Below are positions 1 to 8,172 of a stretch of DNA of 64,000 nucleotides, in pieces. Within the stretch, counting starts at the first letter, position 1, and every line of letters begins with the position of its first letter. Source of the stretch: Iningainema tapete BLCC-T55 (GTDB lineage Bacteria > Cyanobacteriota > Cyanobacteriia > Cyanobacteriales > Nostocaceae); the NCBI RefSeq assembly GCF_014698965.1, contig NZ_JACXAE010000084.1:1-64000 (forward strand), read 5' to 3'. Below the pieces are notes generated by a model that had not been told where the DNA came from, searched no databases, and was given only the letters and a program-made list of their open reading frames with translations. Both the position numbers and the translations under genes were made by a program.

Positions 1-85
1 CGAACTCAGAGGTGAAACGCTGCAGCGGCCACGATAGTTGTCGGGTTGCCGACTGCCAAAATAGCTCAGTGCCAGGGTTATATTT
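1..85 (+). ncRNA. 3' part of a structured RNA, possibly SRP RNA (partial)
   Basis: No convincing reading frame lies here, and a strong terminator follows at once. The stretch CTCAG, a short hairpin with a GAAA-type loop, then TGCAGC resembles the apical domain of bacterial 4.5S/SRP RNA, where CAGG and AGCAGC flank a GGAA loop. The loop differs from the usual one and the 5' half lies outside the window, so this is only a suggestion. A different small RNA or the end of an mRNA is possible. Confidence 0.3.
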
Positions 86-93
86 CATCAACA

Positions 94-130
94 AGCCCCC
101 TTACTTTATAGTGAGGGGGCTTTGTTGTTT
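94..130 (+). terminator. Rho-independent terminator
   Basis: AGCCCCCTTAC pairs with GTGAGGGGGCT (one mismatch) around a TTTATA loop and is followed by TTGTTGTTT. It ends the transcript entering from the left edge. The remaining bases to 300 form an AT-rich leader in front of the repetitive exported protein; no other gene is seen there. Confidence 0.75.
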
Positions 131-300
131 CTGGAGTGTCATACTTGCGATTGATTTCATTTATAAAAGGATTGTCATAACTTACCACATGAGGATGAAG
201 ATTCTCTTAATAATTTGTCATAAGTTTAACTAAGTTAATTCATTAATCTGTTTTGAAATCAAAAACTTTCTACAGTTGAGAACATCAAGGGAACATAATT

Positions 301-1194
301 ATGAAACTTTCTAGTTTATCCAAAATTGTCTGGGCTAACGCTTTCGCAGTTAGTTTAGCTACTTTAGCGCTAGTTCCACCTGTTTTGGCGCAAAGTACTG
401 GTGGTAGCTCCTCTTCCGGCACAGGCGGTACAAGCACAACTGGTACGACAGGTACAGGTACAGGTACAGGTGTAGGTACAGGTACAGGTACAGGTACAGG
501 TACAGGTGTAGGTACAGGTACAGGTACAGGTACAGGTACAAGTACAACTGGCACAACTGGTACAACTGGTACAAGCACAACTGGTACAACTGGTACAAGC
601 ACAACTGGTACAACTGGTACAAGCACAACTGGTACAACTGGTACAACTGGTACAGACACTTATGGTGGTACAAGTACAACCAATGGTACAGGTACAACTG
701 GGACAACAGGTGGTAGGACTGGTACGGGTACAGATGCCACTGGTACAGGTACAACTGGTACGACTGGTACGACTGGTACGACTGGTGGTAGGACTGGTAC
801 GGGTACAGACACCACTGGTACAGGTACAACTGGTACAACTGGTACGACTGGTGGTACGACTGGTGGTACGACTGGTACGGGTACAGACACCACTGGTACA
901 GGTACAACTGGTACAAACAGTACAACCACAGGTGGCTCTGGTACAGATACTACAGGTACTGGTACGACTGGTTCAGGAAATACTGACAGCACCACTGGTA
1001 CAACTGGTACTAATGCAACTACAGGTACTGGTACGACGACAAATGAGACAAATAATGTTCAAGTAACAACAGAAGTGAGGAGGAATCGCCGTTCTAGCTG
1101 GGGCTGGTTAGGATTGCTTGGTCTTGCTGGTCTTTCTGGTTTGATCAATAAGCGATCGCAACCTCAAGCTTATCGTCATCCTCACGAGGTATAA
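301..1194 (+). CDS. Exported Thr/Gly-repeat protein with WGxxG-type C-terminal tail
   Basis: 297 residues. An N-terminal signal peptide (about 1-30, ending VLAQ) is followed by some 220 residues made almost only of T and G with a few V, S, D and N, built on TGT and TTGTTG units. The C-terminus is basic (RRNRRSS), then SWGWLGLLGLAGLSGL, then a charged end. That tail matches the short hydrophobic WGxxG sorting-like segment found on small cyanobacterial and other bacterial exported proteins. The ATG has GGGAA a few bases upstream. The middle is probably an extended surface or matrix linker. The repeats are coding microsatellites, so length is likely to vary between strains. Function is unknown. 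Confidence 0.8.
   Translation: MKLSSLSKIVWANAFAVSLATLALVPPVLAQSTGGSSSSGTGGTSTTGTTGTGTGTGVGTGTGTGTGTGVGTGTGTGTGTSTTGTTGTTGTSTTGTTGTSTTGTTGTSTTGTTGTTGTDTYGGTSTTNGTGTTGTTGGRTGTGTDATGTGTTGTTGTTGTTGGRTGTGTDTTGTGTTGTTGTTGGTTGGTTGTGTDTTGTGTTGTNSTTTGGSGTDTTGTGTTGSGNTDSTTGTTGTNATTGTGTTTNETNNVQVTTEVRRNRRSSWGWLGLLGLAGLSGLINKRSQPQAYRHPHEV
425..1040 (+). repeat. Coding GGTACA/GGTACAACT microsatellite
   Basis: Runs of GGTACA hexamers (about 440-545) pass into GGTACAACT and GGTACGACT nonamers (about 545-900). The unit length is always a multiple of three, so the frame holds. The same property opens long frames on the opposite strand (Tyr/Leu or Val/Pro repeats), which I treat as artefacts. Confidence 0.9.
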
Positions 1195-1260
1195 TTTGTT
1201 GTAGCTTCAAAAGACAAAGGGCATCATCTCCTGCTCGATTAAGCTTTAAAGTAAATATAA

Positions 1261-1302
1261 AACACACTCATTTTAAGAATCTTCTTAATGAGAGTGTGTT
1301 TT
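1261..1302 (+). terminator. Rho-independent terminator after the repeat protein
   Basis: AACACACTCATT pairs with AATGAGAGTGTGTT (two extra bases on the right arm) around an AT-rich loop and runs into TTTTG. The remainder of the 1195-1507 gap holds no gene I can support. Confidence 0.7.
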
Positions 1303-1507
1303 GTCAAATTTAGCTTGTAGAGACGAGACTAATACATAGTTGTTGTAAACTTAAAGCAGTAGTACCAATTTTGATGCCTTTTAAACAGCATAGCAGCTAG
1401 GTGAAAGCCAAATTTTGACGAGAAAATGTAAATAAATTTGTAATTAACTTGACAATTGGAATAAAGAGGCTTTCTTGCTAAATAGGATTGTAAGTAAGTA
1501 GCGGGAC

Positions 1508-2680
1508 TTGACAGTGAACATAGATAATTTTTCTCAGCGTGCACAGATAATGTATAGGCGCTTATCGGATTTCTACCAAAGTGCTACTACATCGCCTTTA
1601 ACACTGGATGTGCTACCACAAGCTTTAATGGAACTTGGTAGCGTTTCAGAAATGGTAGAAATAGCCACAGAGGAACTGCATCAGCAGAATGAGGAACTCA
1701 CACAGACACGAAGTTTGGTAGAAGCCGAACGCCAACGCTACCAAGATTTGTTTGAGTTTGCACCAGACTGCTACTTAGTAACAGATGGTAACGGAGTGAT
1801 TCAAGAAGCCAATCGAGCAGCAGCGCGGATGCTTAAAGTAACACAGCAGTTTCTGGTGGGCAAACTAATGATTACCTTTGTTGCTAGCGAAGAGCGTCAT
1901 CGCTTTCGTAACGAACTTACCCAAATATGTCAAAGCGATAAAGTTAGAGAGTTATTATTACGTTTACAGCGACGTAGTGACGAGTACATGGATGCAGCCA
2001 TAACAGTAGCTGCATGTCATAATTCTGCAAGCGATACAATTAACCTACGCTGGCTGATACGTGATGTCACTGAGCATAGACAAGTAGAAAGGACGACTCT
2101 CAACCCAGAGTCCGATCCATTTCAAAATCGTCCTGTTTCTCAATATTCTAAAGGAGAAATAATACCTCTGGGCTGGCAATCAATTTTCTGTGTTCGCCGA
2201 GGTTTGGTAAAGCTAAGTACACATTGTGAAACTGGCGAAGAAGTTTTGGTAGGGTTAGTAGGAGAAGGAATGGTTTTTAGCTCTAGTATGACTGGACTAC
2301 ATACCTACCAAGCAACAACTATGTCAAATGTTGAATTAGTCTCAATTAGCGTTACAGAAATGCTAGCCTCTCCCACATTGAGTCACGCCCTTTTACCAAA
2401 GATTAATCAGAGATTACGGCAAACAGAATCTTTTTTAGTCGTTTCTGGAAGGCGACGGGTAGAAGACCGTTTTTACCATCTATTGCGACTTTTGAAACAA
2501 GAAATTGGTCAACCTGTTACCCAGGGAACTCGCCTTAGTGTTCGTCTTACTCACGAAGACCTTGCTAGCGGTTGCTGTACTACCAGAGTAACAATTACAC
2601 GCTTGATAGGCAAGTTACAAAAACAAGGAAAAATTGGTTTCGACTCGAAAAAACATCTAATTATTAAAGATATGTATTAG
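1508..2680 (+). CDS. PAS domain-Crp/Fnr family transcriptional regulator
   Basis: 390 residues. Residues about 45-75 form a Glu/Gln-rich coiled coil, about 77-185 a PAS domain (LFEFAPDCYLVTDGNGVI), about 210-320 a cNMP-binding-type beta barrel, and about 345-380 a Crp-type helix-turn-helix (THEDLASGCCTTRVTITRLI). PAS fused directly to a Crp-type regulator suggests a one-component sensor, but the ligand cannot be read. The start is uncertain: TTG at 1508, GTG at 1514 or ATG at 1550 all keep the PAS domain, and no clear ribosome-binding site decides it. It is transcribed away from the repeat gene and stands alone. Confidence 0.8.
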   Translation: MTVNIDNFSQRAQIMYRRLSDFYQSATTSPLTLDVLPQALMELGSVSEMVEIATEELHQQNEELTQTRSLVEAERQRYQDLFEFAPDCYLVTDGNGVIQEANRAAARMLKVTQQFLVGKLMITFVASEERHRFRNELTQICQSDKVRELLLRLQRRSDEYMDAAITVAACHNSASDTINLRWLIRDVTEHRQVERTTLNPESDPFQNRPVSQYSKGEIIPLGWQSIFCVRRGLVKLSTHCETGEEVLVGLVGEGMVFSSSMTGLHTYQATTMSNVELVSISVTEMLASPTLSHALLPKINQRLRQTESFLVVSGRRRVEDRFYHLLRLLKQEIGQPVTQGTRLSVRLTHEDLASGCCTTRVTITRLIGKLQKQGKIGFDSKKHLIIKDMY

Positions 2681-2683
2681 AAA

Positions 2684-2765
2684 TATAGCAATCCTACAAG
2701 AAATATGAAATTAGGCTTGAAGGTAGCTAATAGCTAATGGTTAATGCTAAAAAGGCAATTAGCAA
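2684..2765 (+). repeat. Short dispersed repeats TATAGCAATCCTA and GCTAATAGCTAATGG
   Basis: TATAGCAATCCTA at about 2685 is the terminal motif of the MITE at 61868-61975, present here as a single arm. TAGCTAATAGCTAATGGTTAAT at about 2724 recurs in inverted orientation at 10364-10385. Both look like remnants of dispersed cyanobacterial repeats. Confidence 0.5.
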
Positions 2766-4312
2766 TTCTTCTATTAGCAACAATCATGTTTTTGTTAATA
2801 CATAAAAAAATTACTACTAGCTTGCTGCTCTTATTCATGGGTGTTCAGGTAGCTACCACCATTGAATCAGCTAAGGCACAAACACGAGTAGTACCGACAG
2901 AAACCACAACAAAATCAATTTGCCCAGCCCAATTAAGTGCCGCTATAGATGCTGTGACAAATCGTCCCCAATTCAGTCGAATGCGTTGGGGAATTTTAGT
3001 ACAAAACCTCTTTGCAACAAAGCAGTTGCTACAAGCAGAAGAACCACAACCTACTGCCTCTCAAACTCTTTACAACCGCGATGCCCAGAAATATTTTACT
3101 CCAGCTTCCACTACCAAATTACTAACAACAGCTGTTGCACTACAGCAACTAGGTGCAAATTTTCGCTTTCGCACCTCCATACATAGTAATGGCGATGGTA
3201 TTGTGCGTGTCGTAGGTAGAGGAGATCCCAGTCTAAATGACGCCCAGCTTACAAATTTAGCGCAACAGTTAACACAGAAAGGTATTCAAAAAGTCAAGTT
3301 GCTAATAGCTGATGATAGTTACATTCAAGGAGAAATAGTTCACCCTTCTTGGCAATGGGAAGATATACAATCAGACTACGGCGCACCCATTAATAGCCTA
3401 ATTCTCAATCAAAATGTTTTTAGCTTAAGGCTACTGCCACAAACTGTAGGAAAACCACTACAAGTTACCTGGGATGATATTCAAGAAACTAGGCAGTGGC
3501 GGGTAGTCAATCAATCAGTAACAATTGAAGAAAATCAACCAAAATTAATCAATATTACCCGTGACTTATCTCAACCAATTTTACGAATACACGCACAATT
3601 GGCAGTAAATTCTCAACCTGAGATAGTGAGTTTACCTGTAGTTGCTCCTGCTGAATACTTCTTGCGTCACATGCGTGAAGCTTTGTTACTGGCGAAAATT
3701 CCAGTGACACAAACATTCGTCTCAACTAATGCTACTACTAGAAATGAACAAGAAATAGCAGCCGTGGAGTCTCCACCTTTATGGGAATTGTTAGCCCAAA
3801 CTAATATTAATAGTAATAACCTCTACGCTGAAGCTTTATTAAGAGCGATCGCCATCAAAAAACCTCTGTTGCATAATCAAACTACCGCCGATGCTGGATT
3901 AGAAGTAATGAAAGCGACATTAACCCAATTGGGAGTCGAACCAACAGGTTACTTTTTGGTAGATGGTTCAGGGTTATCGCGTAAAAACTTAATTAGTCCA
4001 GAAGCTTTGGTGCAAATATTAGGTGCAATGGCAAGATCCCCACAAGCACCATTTTTCCGCGCTTCTTTACCTGTTGCAGGCAAAAGCGGTACTTTAAAAA
4101 ATCGGCTCATTGGCACTCCTGCTGAAGGGATCGTACAAGCAAAAACTGGCACAATGAGCGGTGTCGTTACTCTAGCTGGATATGTGAATTCGCCTAAATA
4201 TACTCCGCTAGTTTTCAGTATTATGGTAAATCAAAGTGACCAATCTGCATCAGTTGTACGACAAGCAATTGATGAAATAGTCGTGTTGTTATCTCAGCTA
4301 CAACGTTGTTAA
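2744..4312 (+). CDS. dacB: D-alanyl-D-alanine carboxypeptidase/endopeptidase (PBP4 type, S13)
   Basis: 522 residues. A long hydrophobic signal (about 1-46, ending AKAQ) exports it to the periplasm. The serine-enzyme motifs are in order: SxxK at S122-T-T-K125, SNN in the NINSNNLYAE segment, and KTG in QAKTGTMSG near 467. The insert between SxxK and SxN is long, as in PBP4/peptidase S13 proteins. The expected role is trimming peptidoglycan stem peptides or cutting cross-links. It starts only about 60 bases after the PAS-Crp gene, in a spacer with dispersed repeats, so co-transcription is possible but not shown. Confidence 0.92.
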   Translation: MLKRQLAILLLATIMFLLIHKKITTSLLLLFMGVQVATTIESAKAQTRVVPTETTTKSICPAQLSAAIDAVTNRPQFSRMRWGILVQNLFATKQLLQAEEPQPTASQTLYNRDAQKYFTPASTTKLLTTAVALQQLGANFRFRTSIHSNGDGIVRVVGRGDPSLNDAQLTNLAQQLTQKGIQKVKLLIADDSYIQGEIVHPSWQWEDIQSDYGAPINSLILNQNVFSLRLLPQTVGKPLQVTWDDIQETRQWRVVNQSVTIEENQPKLINITRDLSQPILRIHAQLAVNSQPEIVSLPVVAPAEYFLRHMREALLLAKIPVTQTFVSTNATTRNEQEIAAVESPPLWELLAQTNINSNNLYAEALLRAIAIKKPLLHNQTTADAGLEVMKATLTQLGVEPTGYFLVDGSGLSRKNLISPEALVQILGAMARSPQAPFFRASLPVAGKSGTLKNRLIGTPAEGIVQAKTGTMSGVVTLAGYVNSPKYTPLVFSIMVNQSDQSASVVRQAIDEIVVLLSQLQRC

Positions 4313-4316
4313 AAAT

Positions 4317-4345
4317 GTAGAGACGCTCCATCGGAGCGTCTCTAC
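4317..4345. repeat. GTAGAGACG hairpin repeat, copy 1
   Basis: GTAGAGACGCTCC pairs perfectly with GGAGCGTCTCTAC around ATC. It sits between convergent dacB and the FHA gene; its last base is the first base of the FHA gene's stop codon. It may serve as a bidirectional terminator. Confidence 0.85.
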
Positions 4346-5136
4346 TATTTTTTTATAAATCCTTTGAGCGAGCGCACATCATAATTCAAAATTTTGCCCG
4401 AACTAAACAGTTGATATCCAGCTATAAATAAAGCAGATGAAGCTAAAATAGCCAGAAGAGAAACTGACGCAAAAACATTGCCTGTAAAAAGTATAACTGC
4501 AATTCCCAAACCGATCAAAATCAAGCCTAAATTACGGTAGGCACGACGCCAAGCTATAACTACAACGCCTGCAACACAGAGAAGAATACCTGGAATACGG
4601 AAAAAAATGCCAATTTGAGTATTCGCACTTAATATTATAATACCCGTAACCATCAAAATCAACCCCAACAGCTTGCTGGAACGGTCTATTTGAGTTCCGC
4701 TGTTAGAGGCAATTAGATCCGCCTTTTGCGGTTGAATAACTGTAGGATTGGTGCGAGAAATAACACTTTGTTGATTTTGTTTATATTGAAAAATAAATGT
4801 AATTTTACTTCCTTGACCAAGTTCGATTTTATCTCCTAAATTGAGGGGATAGCGATCGCGTGGCTCCAGCTTTGTATTATTAAGATATGTACCGTTAGAG
4901 CTACCCACATCTACGAGATAGTAAGTGCTTCCTTCTACCTGAATCTCTGCATGATTTCGAGAAGCAAAATCAGAGTCTGGTAATAATGACACATCAATAT
5001 CCGGTGCAATTTGGTCATTCGGCTTACCGATACGAATTATAGCCAGATTGGGGGGTAACTCAAAATATGTGTTAGATTGAACATGAAAAAGTTCTAAACT
5101 TAATCCGGTAGTTTGTAATCTGCCTAAATTTTGCAT
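4345..5136 (-). CDS. FHA domain membrane protein
   Basis: 263 residues. Residues about 25-120 form a forkhead-associated domain with the expected signatures: IRIGKPNDQ, SRNHAEI and DVGSSNGTYLNN. FHA domains bind phosphothreonine peptides. A short linker leads to four or five predicted membrane helices (about 150-250). The arrangement fits a membrane anchor that recruits Ser/Thr-phosphorylated partners to the cytoplasmic face. No kinase gene lies nearby, so partners are unknown. The gene is convergent with dacB. Confidence 0.85.
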   Translation of the reverse strand: MQNLGRLQTTGLSLELFHVQSNTYFELPPNLAIIRIGKPNDQIAPDIDVSLLPDSDFASRNHAEIQVEGSTYYLVDVGSSNGTYLNNTKLEPRDRYPLNLGDKIELGQGSKITFIFQYKQNQQSVISRTNPTVIQPQKADLIASNSGTQIDRSSKLLGLILMVTGIIILSANTQIGIFFRIPGILLCVAGVVVIAWRRAYRNLGLILIGLGIAVILFTGNVFASVSLLAILASSALFIAGYQLFSSGKILNYDVRSLKGFIKK

Positions 5137-5272
5137 TGCTGGTTTTTGGAGAGCAAATTTTCAAATAATTTAGATTGTCTTAAGGTAAAAACGCGAGGGA
5201 ATAATCCGAAATTTGAGTGTTTCTAATTTATTATCTATATTATCTCTTAAATTTTAATTTGCGTGATATGTA

Positions 5273-7009
5273 CTAAGGCTGGATGAACTGTAGCATTGTA
5301 GAGGATACTGCCTGTTGCAGAGGAATCTCAATCCAAAACTCGGTTCCTTTCCCCACTTCTGACTCACACCGCAGCACACCAGCGTGTTTCTCTACAATAA
5401 TCTGGTAGCTTATTGATAGACCTAACCCTGTCCCCTTACCCACCGGCTTAGTAGTGAAAAACGGATCAAACAGCTTACGTTTTACTTGTTCTGTCATACC
5501 ATATCCATTATCAATAATACGTACTACTACTTGACTATTACTATTAATGTATGTATTAATTATAATAGTTGGTAAGCCACGCTCCATCACCCATGACTTA
5601 TTACCATCTTCCAAAGCATCAATGGCATTATTCAAAATATTCATAAATACCTGATTTAATTGTCCGGGATAGCACTCAACCAGAGGTAAGTTGCCGTACT
5701 CTTTAACAACTTCAATTGCGGGATTGTTGTATCTTGATTTGAGTCGATTTTGTAAAATCAGCAAGGTACTCTCAATACCTTCATGAATATCTACTTTTTT
5801 CATGTCAGCTTCATCTAGACGAGAGAAGTTGCGTAACGAAACGACGATATCGCGGATGCGGCTAGCACCGATGTTCATAGAGATTAGCATTTTCGACAAA
5901 TCTTCAATCAGAAAGTCTAGATCGATGTCCTCGATTTTGCTTTGAATCTTCTCTCCAGGAAAAGGGTATTCTGCTTGGTACATTTGCAATAAATCAAGCA
6001 GTTCTTGTGCATATTTACTAGCGTGAGTGATGTTAGCATAAATAAAGTTAACAGGGTTATTAATTTCATGTGCCACCCCTGCTACTAACAAACCCAAACT
6101 AGACATTTTCTCGGTTTGAATTAGCTGGGCTTGAGTATTTTGTAGGGAGTGTAAAGCTTGCTGTAGTTCGGCTTGTGCGAGTTGGCGATCGCTAATTTCC
6201 TGTTCTAAATTTTGGTTTACCTTTGTCAACTCAGTACTGCGATCAACTAATTTACCGTAGGATTCAGCAAGTTTTACTGCCATTTGGTTGAAAACGCGGG
6301 AGAGTTGTTCAATTTCATCACCTGTTTGGAGATGCAAGCGATAGTCCAAATTGCCAGTACCTATTGCTTCCGCGCCAATCTGTAGCTTTTTCAAAGAGCG
6401 AATGACGGGAAGGATGATGAAAAACAACTGACTGGCAAAAAGAACAATAACAAGAATTACCACCCCATAAGACACAATTTGTGAAATTCTGTGAAGTTGT
6501 GTTAGTTCCAGCTCAGTTCTGAGCATTTGCTGACGGGCTTTACCTATTAGTTCATTTAAAAAGAAGTCAATATCTCTGCTAAAAGCATTAATCGATCTGA
6601 AATCTTGTTGGGAATCTAATAAATAAGTCTCTGAGTAAGTTGGAATTGGATTTGTTAGTTCTTTTGTTAAGCGGATGAGAAACTCATGACGACGACGAAT
6701 CCACTCAATCTCAGTTGCATGGGGATAAGAGCGTTCTAATTTATTGAGATTGGCTAAAAACTTTTTCTGATACATTTGTAGATCTAAATCTTGGTCTTGA
6801 AGCAATACATAGTCTTTGAGAGCATTAATTTCATTTGTTAAATCAACCTGAGACTGCAAAGCTACCTCAATTGCATGACTAGCTTGCTCCAACTTCCGGC
6901 GAGCAGACTGCTCGGCTTGATTCCGCAACACGGTACTTCCACTCAAGATTAGAGCAATTAGTCCCACAAAGACAGCATAAGAACCAATAAACTTAGTGGA
7001 AATTTTCAT
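5273..7009 (-). CDS. Membrane sensor histidine kinase (HAMP, HisKA, HATPase)
   Basis: 578 residues. A membrane helix at about 8-28 and another near 175-200 bracket a helical periplasmic region. HAMP follows (about 200-255), then a coiled coil, an H-box VAHEINNPVNF with the phospho-acceptor His near residue 313, and an ATPase domain with N (NNAID), G1 (DNGYGM) and G2 (GKGTGLGLS) boxes. There is no receiver domain. Its start overlaps the stop of the upstream lipoprotein gene by four bases, so the two are translationally coupled and probably work as one sensor. The response regulator is not adjacent. Confidence 0.93.
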   Translation of the reverse strand: MKISTKFIGSYAVFVGLIALILSGSTVLRNQAEQSARRKLEQASHAIEVALQSQVDLTNEINALKDYVLLQDQDLDLQMYQKKFLANLNKLERSYPHATEIEWIRRRHEFLIRLTKELTNPIPTYSETYLLDSQQDFRSINAFSRDIDFFLNELIGKARQQMLRTELELTQLHRISQIVSYGVVILVIVLFASQLFFIILPVIRSLKKLQIGAEAIGTGNLDYRLHLQTGDEIEQLSRVFNQMAVKLAESYGKLVDRSTELTKVNQNLEQEISDRQLAQAELQQALHSLQNTQAQLIQTEKMSSLGLLVAGVAHEINNPVNFIYANITHASKYAQELLDLLQMYQAEYPFPGEKIQSKIEDIDLDFLIEDLSKMLISMNIGASRIRDIVVSLRNFSRLDEADMKKVDIHEGIESTLLILQNRLKSRYNNPAIEVVKEYGNLPLVECYPGQLNQVFMNILNNAIDALEDGNKSWVMERGLPTIIINTYINSNSQVVVRIIDNGYGMTEQVKRKLFDPFFTTKPVGKGTGLGLSISYQIIVEKHAGVLRCESEVGKGTEFWIEIPLQQAVSSTMLQFIQP

Positions 7010-7932
7010 TTTGCCCCCTCGGAATTCTTCATATTTATTGGCAATTGCCGAATTGGTTCATAATCTGCATCCTCAACCAAAGTGTATCCAGCTAATTCAG
7101 TACCGACAATATCCTCAATACCCTCTGGTACTTGAAGGAAAGCCCGTTTTAAATCTTTGATTGTCTCAGGGGGTAGTTTTTGGGAAACCAGTATCGGTGA
7201 ATGGGGAACAGGAGCAGACTGCCAAAGCACTCTAGAGTTAACAGATGTGAGCCTGCCAATTTTTTGCCGCTTGATGTAAGAAGGGATATTGGTTGCTACT
7301 GCATCCACGAATCCCTCGAACAGAGTCGCTTCAGTTTTAGCGTGAGTGCCGGGAAAGATAACTTGAGCAAAGTCACTCAGTTCGATTACGTTTTCTTTCA
7401 AAGCGGCAATTTGCATCAAATATCCAGAAGTAGAAGATTTGTTCACAAAGGCAATGCGCTTACCCTTTAAGTCTGTAAGGTTCTTAATCGAGCTATCTGC
7501 TTTAACAATGATGGCAGCTCGATACCAAGGTCTTCCTGTATACTTATCAATAGGAGCAACCAAGGGTTCAAATTCAGCACCACGCTCTCTTGCTTCAATA
7601 TATGACACAGCTTCCACATAAGCCATGTCTACCTTTTGCTCTATCATCCAATCAACTACTTGCTTGTAATCCTCGGCAATCAAGAAATCAACCCGACGCC
7701 CTAACACCTTTTCCAAGTAGTCGTCGAGAGGTTTAATCATTCGTTTTTGCTCTGTTTTAGTTTGTGTTGGCAGTACTCCAATTTTTAATTGAGGCGACTG
7801 TGTGCCTTTGGTTACTTCATCAGTATTCGCAAAATGGCGTTCGCCAAAACCTCCTACACAACCACACAGGAGCAGCGCAACTACCACTGCTACTTTACTG
7901 AATAAGCCATAGCATTTTTTCATCGCATCCAA
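7006..7932 (-). CDS. PhnD-like periplasmic binding lipoprotein
   Basis: 308 residues. The signal peptide carries a lipobox-like LCGC with Cys25 as the likely lipidated residue. The rest is a type 2 periplasmic binding fold of the phosphate/phosphonate (PhnD/PtxB) class: KIGVLPTQ, DYLEKVLGRRVDFLIAEDY, KGKRIAFVNKSSTSGYL. No permease or ATPase gene is nearby. It comes first in a two-gene unit and overlaps the histidine kinase gene by four bases, so it probably presents a ligand to the kinase rather than feeding a transporter. The start could be Met1 or Met4. Confidence 0.85.
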   Translation of the reverse strand: MDAMKKCYGLFSKVAVVVALLLCGCVGGFGERHFANTDEVTKGTQSPQLKIGVLPTQTKTEQKRMIKPLDDYLEKVLGRRVDFLIAEDYKQVVDWMIEQKVDMAYVEAVSYIEARERGAEFEPLVAPIDKYTGRPWYRAAIIVKADSSIKNLTDLKGKRIAFVNKSSTSGYLMQIAALKENVIELSDFAQVIFPGTHAKTEATLFEGFVDAVATNIPSYIKRQKIGRLTSVNSRVLWQSAPVPHSPILVSQKLPPETIKDLKRAFLQVPEGIEDIVGTELAGYTLVEDADYEPIRQLPINMKNSEGAK

Positions 7933-8172
7933 TTTAGATAGCTCATCAATTTGACAATTGTAGTCGTCTACTCATAAGTACGACTAAATCTAGATTTCCC
8001 GAAAAAAGTACTCAGCTAACACTGCATCAGCAATCTGGCTGGGAGAGTGATTTGTAAAGAAAAGTTAAACTAGATGTAGTTAGGGATACGAAAATTGACA
8101 AGATGTATACAATAACCCAGCATAAAATCTTCCGAGCCACTGCTCTTACAAACCTTATTCAATATAAAAACA

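Noticed and set aside
12-233. 73-codon frame at the left edge
   Set aside because: It crosses a clear terminator and a structured-RNA-like stretch, and has no protein-like features.
285-1066. Long reading frames on the minus strand and in another plus frame over the Thr/Gly gene
   Set aside because: They are produced by the multiple-of-three repeat; they give Tyr/Leu or Val/Pro repeats and lack ribosome-binding sites or signal peptides.
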